Origin: Terriglobia bacterium
Lineage (GTDB): Bacteria; Acidobacteriota; Terriglobia; UBA7540
DNA length: 5,176 nucleotides
Assembly: GCA_030040515.1 (NCBI GenBank)
Contig: JASHTO010000185.1
Location: forward strand, 1-5,176
Direction of reading: 5' to 3'
Shown here: one piece after another, positions 1 to 5,176 of the stretch
How the letters are laid out: each line of letters starts with the position of its first letter
How positions within the stretch are numbered: the first letter of the stretch is position 1
The notes under the pieces: generated by a model
The model's input: the letters and a program-made list of their open reading frames with translations, nothing else
What the model was told of the DNA's origin: nothing
Databases searched by the model: none
Program-made: the position numbers and the translations under genes

Positions 1-1065
1 TCCGGCGCCATGAATGAAGTCCGCGAGCTGGCGGACCGCACTGGGATTCCCGTCACGCTCACGCTGCTCGGTCTCGGCGCGTTCCCCGCGTCGCATCCGC
101 TGAATCTCGGCATGATGGGAATGCACGGCGAGGCCTGGGTGAATACAACCATACAAGAAGCCGATTTGCTCATTGCTCTGGGCATGCGCTTTGACGACCG
201 CGTGACGGGCAATCTGAAAACTTACGCGCCCAAGGCCAAGAAGATTCAGGTGGAAATCGATCCTTCGGAAATCAACAAGAACGTCAAGCTCGACGTGGCG
301 CTGATCGGCGATCTGCGCGAAGTCCTGCGCGAAATGCTGCCCCGCCTCCAGCCGGTGGATTGCAGCGAGTGGCGCGCTTACATCGACGGACTGAAAGGTG
401 AGACGGCGGTGCGCGACATTCAGAACCTGCCCGACAGCGGTCATCTTTACGCCGCGCACGTGATCAACGATTTGTGGCAGGAAACGCGCGGCGGCGACGT
501 GGTGGTGGTCACCGACGTGGGCCAGCATCAGATGTGGGAAGCTCAGTACTTCAAGCACGAAGCTCCGCGCACGCTCATCACTTCCGGTGGACTTGGAACC
601 ATGGGGTTTGCCCTGCCCGCCGCCATCGGAGTGAAAGTTGCGCGGCCGGAGGCGGAAGTTTGGGTGGTGGTCGGCGACGGTGGCTTCCAAATGACCATGG
701 CGGAGCTCGCCACCATGGTTCAGGAGAACCTGAAAATCAACATCGCCATCATCAACAACGGTTATCTGGGAATGGTGCGGCAGTGGCAGGAATTTTTCTA
801 CGACCGAAACTATGAATCAACGCCCTTGTTGAGCCCTAACTTCGCGAAGCTCGCGGAGGCATTCGGAATACGCAGCTCGGTGGTGAAGGAACGCCGGCAA
901 GTGGTGCCTGCGGTGCAGGCCGCGCGCCGGCACGATGGTCCGGTGCTGCTGGATTTCCAGGTTGAGCAGGAAGATTCGGTTTACCCCATGGTGGCGGCCG
1001 GAGCCGGACTGCACGAAATGATCCGGCGCCCGAATCCGCTCGTGGAGACGGCGGAAGACGAATAG
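1..1065 (+). CDS. ilvB: Acetolactate synthase large (catalytic) subunit, 3' part only
   Basis: Catalytic subunit of acetohydroxyacid synthase, a cytoplasmic thiamine-diphosphate enzyme that condenses pyruvate with pyruvate or 2-oxobutyrate in the first shared step of branched-chain amino acid synthesis. The reading frame is open to base 1 and already reads in mid-protein sequence (Ser-Gly-Ala before the first Met at base 10), so the start lies upstream and roughly the last 354 residues are present. Seen here: the end of the central domain with the family-typical GLGAFPxxHPLxLGMxGMHG stretch (about bases 79-129), then the C-terminal ThDP/Mg-binding domain with its GDG (673-681) and downstream Asn-Asn (754-759), followed by the GYLGMVRQWQ-type segment. 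It ends with TAG at 1063-1065, and ilvN starts 14 bases later, so the two are very probably co-transcribed. I see no frameshift or missing motif. Other ThDP enzymes (glyoxylate carboligase, pyruvate oxidase) are unlikely given the adjacent ilvN. Confidence 0.96.
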   Translation, partial: SGAMNEVRELADRTGIPVTLTLLGLGAFPASHPLNLGMMGMHGEAWVNTTIQEADLLIALGMRFDDRVTGNLKTYAPKAKKIQVEIDPSEINKNVKLDVALIGDLREVLREMLPRLQPVDCSEWRAYIDGLKGETAVRDIQNLPDSGHLYAAHVINDLWQETRGGDVVVVTDVGQHQMWEAQYFKHEAPRTLITSGGLGTMGFALPAAIGVKVARPEAEVWVVVGDGGFQMTMAELATMVQENLKINIAIINNGYLGMVRQWQEFFYDRNYESTPLLSPNFAKLAEAFGIRSSVVKERRQVVPAVQAARRHDGPVLLDFQVEQEDSVYPMVAAGAGLHEMIRRPNPLVETAEDE

Positions 1066-1079
1066 GCTTTTGGAAAATT

Positions 1080-1634
1080 ATGCTCAAAACATTTGTTGTG
1101 CACGTTGAGAACAAGCCCGGCGTGCTGACGCGCGTTGCCTCACTCTTTCGGCGGCGCGCTTTCAACATTGACTCACTCACCGTGGGCCGCACGGAGAAGC
1201 CGGAAGTTTCGCGAATGACCATCACCGTCGACACCGACCAAGACCAGGCACGGCGCATCGAGGCGAGCCTCTACAAGCTGGTGAATGTTCTGCTGGTGGA
1301 AGACATTACGGAGGAGCCCGCCATCACCCGCGACCTGGCCATGGTCAAGGTGGCGGCGCAGCACGACCAGCGCTCGCATGTTCTCCAACTGGCGAACGTG
1401 TTCCGCGCGCGCGTGGTGGACGTGGCGCCGGAGTCGGTGATTCTGGAGATCACCGGCGGCGAGGACAAAATCGACGGTTTGCTGGAAGTTCTTCGCCCGT
1501 TTGGCGTGCTGGAAATGGTGCGCACGGGAATCGTGGCCATGCGCCGCGGCGCCAAATCCTCAACTGTCCCGGCGACCGAAGAGCTCCACGAAGTCGCCGC
1601 GGAAACCACCGACGACGATGGCCAGTCGGTGTAG
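1080..1634 (+). CDS. ilvN: Acetolactate synthase small (regulatory) subunit
   Basis: Regulatory subunit that binds IlvB, raises its activity and confers feedback inhibition by valine. The protein has 184 residues. An N-terminal ACT domain spans about residues 3-77, with the family pattern NKPGVLxRVxxLFxRRxFNIxSL. Asn11, Gly14 and Asn29 sit at the positions known to form the valine site in Escherichia coli IlvH, so valine sensitivity is inferred to be kept. The C-terminal small-subunit domain covers about residues 84-160. A roughly 24-residue acidic tail rich in Glu, Asp and Thr follows and extends past the E. coli length of about 163. The ATG at 1080 is chosen because the ACT domain starts immediately after it and a weak GGA (1072-1074) precedes it. 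The gene follows ilvB by 14 bases. ilvC, a frequent next gene in such operons, is not downstream: the following gene is convergent. Confidence 0.96.
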   Translation: MLKTFVVHVENKPGVLTRVASLFRRRAFNIDSLTVGRTEKPEVSRMTITVDTDQDQARRIEASLYKLVNVLLVEDITEEPAITRDLAMVKVAAQHDQRSHVLQLANVFRARVVDVAPESVILEITGGEDKIDGLLEVLRPFGVLEMVRTGIVAMRRGAKSSTVPATEELHEVAAETTDDDGQSV

Positions 1635-1648
1635 CGCTCCAGGCTTGC

Positions 1649-1711
1649 CCGCCCTTCAGGCGGCGTTGTCGCGGCGCTCGATGAGCGTCGCCGGCGGTCG
1701 ATAGACCGCCG
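1649..1711. repeat. Three tandem hairpins in the convergent ilvN / GH127 gap
   Basis: Three inverted repeats lie one after another. Hairpin 1: CCGCC (1649-1653) pairs with GGCGG (1659-1663) around a 5-base loop. Hairpin 2: 1671-1679 pairs with 1683-1691 in nine pairs, one of them G-U, around a 3-base loop. Hairpin 3: CGGCGGTC (1692-1699) pairs perfectly with GACCGCCG (1704-1711) around the loop GATA. Hairpins 2 and 3 abut with no spacer. No T-run follows on either strand, so this is not a classical intrinsic terminator. It could still act as a two-way transcription barrier or mRNA stabiliser between converging genes, or be a copy of a REP-like dispersed element. The pairing is read directly; the role is inference. 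Confidence 0.6.
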
Positions 1712-1759
1712 CTACAATGCTGCCCTCCGAGCGTTTCGCTATTTGCAGGATGTAGCTCA

Positions 1760-1778
1760 GACCTGCGCATTTCAGGTC
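1760..1778. repeat. Small inverted repeat downstream of the GH127 stop
   Basis: GACCTG (1760-1765) pairs with CAGGTC (1773-1778) around a 7-base loop. It lies about 26 bases beyond the stop codon of the minus-strand hydrolase gene, where a terminator would be expected, but no T-run follows it on that strand. A weak, factor-independent stop is possible but not shown. The arms sit inside short stretches that resemble parts of a tRNA gene (see findings). Confidence 0.3.
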
Positions 1779-1803
1779 CGCGGCATTTCTTGAGTCGCGC
1801 CCA

Positions 1804-3795
1804 TTAATTTAGCGTAAACGGAAACGCCGTAATCCGCAGTTTTGCGGCCCCGTAAGGAACGAGTGAGATGGTTTCAACGGGCTGCTTGCTGGTGACCGGA
1901 CTTATGGGCAGCGGCCCGGCTGAATCATCTTCCAATTCCCATTCCGGCAGCCGGCGTGCTTTCGCGGTGATCACGACGGGCGCGCCGCTCAGGCTGAAAG
2001 GCTGATTCCCCGCCGGAAGTTCCGTGACCGCGAAGGACGACGCCGGATTCCTGGGGTCGACAAGCAGCGCGTAATTCCAAGGCGTGGTCGGAAAGACCTC
2101 CCAGTCGGTCGCCGGACCGGTTTTCTTAAGCGCCGACCAGCTTTCACCCATCTTGAGCGAGAAGACCAGCGGTCCGCGCTCAACGGAAATCGAGTTGTGG
2201 TACCACGCGGTGTTGATGACCTGCATGGGGAAACGGAGTTCCATCCTGTCGCCGCTCCGCCATTCGCGCTCGACGCGAAGGAACTTTCCAGCTTTGACAT
2301 CCGCAAGCGGTGCGCCGTTCACGGCCACGCTCGCACCTGCGGCCCAGCCGGGAATTCGCAGCACGAGGGGAAATTTAGACGGACGGTCGGTCTTCACTTC
2401 GAGATTTACGGCCTCGCGAAAAGGATAATCCGTTGTCTCCTCAATGCTGACGGGCGTTCCACCGGCCAGCCGCGTCGAAACTTTGCTTGGACCGTAGGCG
2501 ACCGCTGCAAGGCCACCGTCCGTCGTGGCCATCCACAAGTGCGCGACGAACTTGGGCCAGCCCTGGTGCATGTTGGCGGTGCAGCAACCGTAGTTGGGCT
2601 CCAGGCCGTAAAGGTTGGAGTCAGGTCCGTTGGTCGCCCACCGCCGATTTGCGACGTTCACCATCACTTGATTGGCCTGCTGGTCATATTGATGCGCCCA
2701 GCCATCATCGGTCAAGGTTCCAGGCAGGGCGTTGTAAGCAATTTTCTCCAGGCGGTCGCCCAGCGCGGCGTCACCGAGAATCGAGAGGTCCGTCTCGAGC
2801 GAAAACATCGCCTCCACCACCGCGCAAAGCTCCGTACCTTGCGAGGGATCGAGCCCGGCGTAGTGCTCATCGGCGGAAAATATTCCGTTCGGCTGGCCGT
2901 CGTAGCGGTCGAGGTCAGCGAGCATTTCGTCAACGCCCTCACGATCATTCCGCTCTCCGGTCAACAGCCACCACACCGCGGCGGCCTTCATCGCCATGGC
3001 GTTGTTCACGCCGTGATTCGCCAGATTGGCGTCCGCACGCGCGACTTTGCCGGTGTCTTGAAAGTCCGCGAATTGCGCCTCCCAATCGTGACCTAAATCG
3101 TGCAGGCGCCGCGCCAGGGCCAGCAGACTCGCGTCGCCCGTTCGGTTGTAGAGCCAGAGGATACTCAGCACCTCATCCTGCCAGCGATAGACGGCCCAGT
3201 CCTTCAGCGGACGCTCGTCGAGATGCGCGGCCTGGAAGGCAAAATATTTCTGCATCAGGGGAATGACGCGCGGATCGCCCGTGGCTTCCTGATATTGCGT
3301 CAGGACTTTCAGCATCACGTAATTCGGCCACCAGTCGGTCATGCGCGCGGGGCCAATCCAGCCGTCCGCTTCCTGATTGGAAAGCGTCCAGTCCACCCAT
3401 TTTTTCGCCTTGGCCATCAGCCGCTCGTCGCCGGTCAGGAAGGCAAGCGGAACCAATCCATCCAGAAAGTACGGCCCACGCTCCCAGCTCTCACCCGTGC
3501 CGCCCAGCCAGCCACTGTTCGCGCCGACGTCCGGCCAGAACTCATCGAGGTGCCCGCTCAAACCATTCGCCTGGATTTGCAACTCGCGCAGCAACCAACC
3601 CGTTGGTTTGACGGTTCCGAGTGGCAGAGGATCGAAGGCGTTAGGCTGAAGCGGCGCGCGATTGGGCGTCGCGCTTTCAGGTTGCGCGGCCATGGCGCCT
3701 GCGGAAAGCAAGCTGAGTGCGCACGTCAATATGAAAATATGTTTCTGAGCGGTTCGTCCGCCGTTTGGTAGGTATCCCGTCATCGATTGATTCAT
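1804..3795 (-). CDS. Secreted glycoside hydrolase family 127 protein (beta-L-arabinofuranosidase-like, DUF1680)
   Basis: Predicted exported glycosidase of the GH127/DUF1680 group, whose characterised members release beta-L-arabinofuranose from plant glycans. Exact substrate is not readable here. Numbering from the upstream GTG at 3813 gives 669 residues. Residues 25-42 form a hydrophobic signal peptide ending in Ala-Met-Ala, with likely cleavage after 42. The (alpha/alpha) catalytic domain spans about 60-440. It holds Glu328 and Cys330 (Glu-Leu-Cys) and Cys410-Cys411 (Gly-Cys-Cys-Thr), matching the zinc-binding Glu/Cys/Cys/Cys set of Bifidobacterium HypBA1, in which the first Cys of the pair is the nucleophile. 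Glu316 (Asp-Glu-His) is the likely acid/base. Beta-sandwich-like sequence follows to the C-terminus. Starts: GTG 3813 overlaps the upstream stop; ATG 3795 and ATG 3783 are in frame. AAGGA lies 11 bases before 3783. ATG 3795 is taken as a compromise, since all three keep the signal peptide. The gene lies directly downstream of an Fe-S scaffold gene. Confidence 0.9.
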   Translation of the reverse strand: MNQSMTGYLPNGGRTAQKHIFILTCALSLLSAGAMAAQPESATPNRAPLQPNAFDPLPLGTVKPTGWLLRELQIQANGLSGHLDEFWPDVGANSGWLGGTGESWERGPYFLDGLVPLAFLTGDERLMAKAKKWVDWTLSNQEADGWIGPARMTDWWPNYVMLKVLTQYQEATGDPRVIPLMQKYFAFQAAHLDERPLKDWAVYRWQDEVLSILWLYNRTGDASLLALARRLHDLGHDWEAQFADFQDTGKVARADANLANHGVNNAMAMKAAAVWWLLTGERNDREGVDEMLADLDRYDGQPNGIFSADEHYAGLDPSQGTELCAVVEAMFSLETDLSILGDAALGDRLEKIAYNALPGTLTDDGWAHQYDQQANQVMVNVANRRWATNGPDSNLYGLEPNYGCCTANMHQGWPKFVAHLWMATTDGGLAAVAYGPSKVSTRLAGGTPVSIEETTDYPFREAVNLEVKTDRPSKFPLVLRIPGWAAGASVAVNGAPLADVKAGKFLRVEREWRSGDRMELRFPMQVINTAWYHNSISVERGPLVFSLKMGESWSALKKTGPATDWEVFPTTPWNYALLVDPRNPASSFAVTELPAGNQPFSLSGAPVVITAKARRLPEWELEDDSAGPLPISPVTSKQPVETISLVPYGAAKLRITAFPFTLN

Positions 3796-3798
3796 CCT

Positions 3799-3812
3799 TG
3801 AGGCCGGCCTCA
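3799..3812. repeat. 14-bp perfect palindrome at the scaffold/hydrolase junction
   Basis: TGAGGCCGGCCTCA reads the same on both strands. On the minus (coding) strand it begins exactly with the TGA stop codon of the Fe-S scaffold gene and ends 3 bases before the ATG at 3795. As RNA it could fold into a 5-bp stem with a CCGG loop just upstream of the possible hydrolase starts, and so affect re-initiation or mRNA processing. A 12-base part (AGGCCGGCCTCA) recurs at 3901-3912 inside the scaffold gene. The palindrome is certain; a role is speculation. Confidence 0.5.
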
Positions 3813-4175
3813 CTTCGATTTTCGAATTTGCTCCAGCAAACGTTTCAAGGCATCCACGGCGAGCACCGCGGCGTGCCGCGAAGCGGGAGGCAGGCCGCCC
3901 AGGCCGGCCTCAATCTCTCCGGACGTGAGCGCGGAAAGTTCCGCCGGCGATTTGCTCAGGATGGCTTCCGTCAGCCACGAGCCGCACGCCACCGACGGCA
4001 CGCACCCAGCAGCTTTGAATTTCACCGACTGAATTTTCCCGTCGTGGACCGTCGCCCACAACTTCATCAAGTCGCCGCACACCGGATTCGAAGCTTCCAC
4101 CACCACGGAGGAGTCGGGAATTTCACCGACGTTGCGCGGATGGTTAAAGTGTTCGAGAAGAGTGGCGGAATACAT
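3810..4175 (-). CDS. IscU/NifU-N-like iron-sulfur cluster scaffold protein, third ligand Cys absent
   Basis: A 121-residue cytoplasmic protein of the IscU/NifU N-terminal family, which normally assembles a [2Fe-2S] cluster and passes it to target proteins. Family marks in order: Tyr2 and the start LLEHFNHPRNVGE (residues 6-18); Asn-Pro-Val-Cys33-Gly-Asp35; Gly-Cys58 in the segment that is GCGSAIASS in classical IscU; and Leu-Pro-Pro (95-97) before His101. The first two ligand Cys, the Asp and the His are kept. The residue matching the third Cys (C106 in E. coli IscU, His-Cys-Ser) is Ala102. An additional Cys64 lies six residues after Cys58. It may therefore be a variant scaffold or a carrier with altered chemistry. 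The ATG at 4175 gives the canonical short N-terminus; no clear ribosome binding site precedes it. No cysteine desulfurase, HscA/B or ferredoxin gene is in view. The stop overlaps a possible GTG start of the hydrolase gene (GTGA). Confidence 0.88.
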   Translation of the reverse strand: MYSATLLEHFNHPRNVGEIPDSSVVVEASNPVCGDLMKLWATVHDGKIQSVKFKAAGCVPSVACGSWLTEAILSKSPAELSALTSGEIEAGLGGLPPASRHAAVLAVDALKRLLEQIRKSK

Positions 4176-4182
4176 GAAGGAT

Positions 4183-4217
4183 GTCCGTAGTCAGCTGTCC
4201 GTGGTCCGTGGTCGGCA
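4183..4217. repeat. Heptamer tandem repeat in the divergent intergenic region
   Basis: Five consecutive 7-base units all begin with GTC: GTCCGTA, GTCAGCT, GTCCGTG, GTCCGTG and GTCGGCA. Units 3 and 4 are identical and the outer ones degenerate. The array starts 7 bases upstream of the scaffold gene's ATG and would be in its 5' untranslated leader. It is a short minisatellite; similar GTCCGTGGTC-type arrays are, as far as I recall, common between genes in some soil bacteria. No binding protein is known to me. Confidence 0.6.
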
Positions 4218-4314
4218 TTCGATTTTCGTTTGTCGATTCACAGTAAGAAGTTCCCCCCCACCGCTGCACCGAGGGCAAAGCCAAGTTTCCCATTTTAGTG
4301 CCATGGGTTAGTAT
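4218..4314. promoter_or_regulatory. Divergent intergenic region upstream of the permease and scaffold genes
   Basis: This gap between two oppositely oriented starts should hold both promoters. The best -10-like match on the + strand is TAGTAT (4309-4314), placed so that transcription would begin at or next to the permease ATG (4321). At 17 bases spacing the -35 position reads TTTCCC (4286-4291), only half matching TTGACA. A run of seven C lies at 4253-4259. On the minus strand I find no convincing promoter pair. No operator palindrome stands out. Confidence 0.25.
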
Positions 4315-4320
4315 ATGGCC

Positions 4321-5176
4321 ATGACGAAAAACCTTGCTGAGTTTCGGCTGGCTTTGGGCCGATTGCGACGCAGCCCCGGATTCTCTGCTGCCACACTCGT
4401 CATTCTGGCGCTGGGGATTGGCGCCAACGCACTGATCTTCAGCGTGGTGAATGCTGTCTTCCTGCGGCCGCTCTCCTATCGTGATCCCAGCCGCCTGGTT
4501 TGGGCCACGGAGTTTTTCCCGAAGTTCAATCGCTCCATGGTGCTGGCTCCCGAGTACGCCGCTTGGAAGGAGCAGAGCGTCACATTCGAAAATCTGGAGG
4601 CAATGGGGCCAACATTGGGAAGCAATCTGAGCAGCGCCAATCGGCCTGCGGAGCGCGTGCAAACGGCCCACGTCACACCCGGATTCTTCGCGATGGTTGG
4701 GATTACACCTCGCCTGGGCGCCGGCTTCGACGTGAACATGAGCCATGCTGATGAGTCCGTCGCCATTCTCAGCGATGATCTGTGGCGCAACTATCTGCAA
4801 GCGGATCCCGGCGTGGTGGGCAAGAGCATCAGCCTTGATGGCAAGCCTTATACGATCGCCGGAGTGATGCCGGCGGGCTTCATTTATCCCGATGGCGCTG
4901 ACGTTGCAGTTTGGATGCCGAACGCAGTCCCGGCCGCCGCGACCATCCCTGGGCGCAAAATGCAGACGGTACGAGTGATCGGCAGGCTCAAAGCCGGAAT
5001 CACATTGGAACAAGCTCGCGGGGATCTGGAACGAATTGCGCGAGGCATGAACCAACGATATCCCGCGCCGTGGTCCGGCTATCATGCTGCCGCCTCGCTT
5101 CGCGTGGCCTCATTGCAAAAGCAATTGACCGCCGATTCCCAAACCGCTGTGGCCGTGCTGATGGGCGCCGTGGGGT
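4321..5176 (+). CDS. MacB/FtsX-type orphan permease (ADOP family), 5' part only
   Basis: N-terminal 285 residues of an inner-membrane permease of the 'acidobacterial duplicated orphan permease' group, distant relatives of MacB/LolC/FtsX ABC permeases that are usually encoded without an adjacent ATPase. Transported substrate is unknown. Seen: a short basic N-terminus with Arg-Arg-Ser-Pro-Gly-Phe (16-21), one transmembrane helix (about 22-47) with the hallmark LALGIGANALIFSVVNAV, then Leu-Arg-Pro-Leu-x-Tyr-Arg-Asp-Pro (48-56). A MacB-like periplasmic core follows, with family-typical segments such as VTPGFFAMVGITPRLG, DPGVVGKSISLDGKPYTIAGVMP and VIGRLKAGITLEQA. The frame is open to the window end; complete members have about 800 residues with a second permease repeat. 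ATG 4315 is also in frame (Met-Ala-Met); ATG 4303 is followed at once by TAG. No clear ribosome binding site. It lies divergent from the scaffold gene; the adjacent gene on the right is not visible. Confidence 0.9.
   Translation, partial: MTKNLAEFRLALGRLRRSPGFSAATLVILALGIGANALIFSVVNAVFLRPLSYRDPSRLVWATEFFPKFNRSMVLAPEYAAWKEQSVTFENLEAMGPTLGSNLSSANRPAERVQTAHVTPGFFAMVGITPRLGAGFDVNMSHADESVAILSDDLWRNYLQADPGVVGKSISLDGKPYTIAGVMPAGFIYPDGADVAVWMPNAVPAAATIPGRKMQTVRVIGRLKAGITLEQARGDLERIARGMNQRYPAPWSGYHAAASLRVASLQKQLTADSQTAVAVLMGAVG

Noticed and set aside
836..1258. Minus-strand frame of 140 codons across the ilvB-ilvN junction
   Set aside because: Both overlapping + strand genes are recognised with full motifs. 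The antisense product is Pro/Arg/Ala-rich and unlike any family I know.
1692..1711. Classical intrinsic terminator for ilvBN
   Set aside because: The stem is good, but no T-run follows on the + strand (the next bases are CTACAATGCTGCC), so it is reported as a hairpin repeat only.
1748..1783. tRNA gene
   Set aside because: Only D-arm-like and T-stem-like fragments are present. The anticodon arm and T-loop are missing and the length is about half of that needed.
2197..3096. Open frame of 299 codons on the + strand inside the GH127 gene
   Set aside because: The GH127 reading on the other strand has family motifs and a signal peptide. This frame shows only composition-driven Arg/Val/His-rich sequence.
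3720..3735. Lipoprotein signal in the GH127 N-terminus
   Set aside because: Cys31 lies in the middle of the hydrophobic stretch after Ile-Leu-Thr, which does not fit a lipobox; an Ala-Met-Ala type I site follows at residues 40-42.
4300..4311. ATG at 4303 as the permease start
   Set aside because: It is in frame but followed by GGT and then TAG at 4309-4311.
4144..5085. Long open frame of 313 codons on the minus strand opposite the permease gene
   Set aside because: It lies antisense to a clear ADOP permease and reads as Arg/His/Ser-rich sequence without recognisable domains. Its end runs through the heptamer repeat into the scaffold gene. It is a shadow frame.

Overview
The window is a GC-rich bacterial chromosomal segment carrying parts of five protein genes, in the order ilvB> ilvN> <GH127 <iscU-like ADOP-permease>. 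The lineage looks like a soil-type Acidobacteriota or Verrucomicrobiota. The reasons are the MacB-type orphan permease family, which is greatly expanded in those phyla, a secreted GH127 glycosidase, and the GC-rich palindromic and heptamer repeats between genes. The sequence alone does not decide between the two phyla.

Left part (1-1634, + strand): the 3' end of ilvB (catalytic subunit of acetolactate synthase) is followed after 14 bases by a complete ilvN (ACT-domain regulatory subunit). Together they form the first committed enzyme of valine, leucine and isoleucine synthesis. The valine-site residues of IlvN are intact. No ilvC follows, because the next gene runs the other way.

Convergent gap (1635-1803): it holds no gene but is strongly structured. 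There are three back-to-back hairpins (1649-1711), then a smaller inverted repeat flanked by two short tRNA-like stretches. The array may end transcription from both sides or be a REP-like element.

Central part (1804-4175, - strand): an IscU/NifU-N-like Fe-S scaffold protein is followed by a secreted glycoside hydrolase family 127 protein (beta-L-arabinofuranosidase type). The two may overlap by 4 bases (GTGA) if the hydrolase uses its GTG start. The scaffold keeps two of the three cluster-ligand cysteines but has alanine at the third. A 14-bp perfect palindrome starts at its stop codon.

Right part (4176-5176): a 139-bp divergent intergenic region carries a five-unit heptamer repeat. It leads into the 5' part of a MacB/FtsX-type 'acidobacterial duplicated orphan permease', which is cut by the window edge. 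I see no defence system, insertion sequence, CRISPR array or functional RNA gene. The region is mostly ordinary metabolism; the oddities are the degenerate scaffold, its pairing with a glycosidase, and the intergenic repeats.
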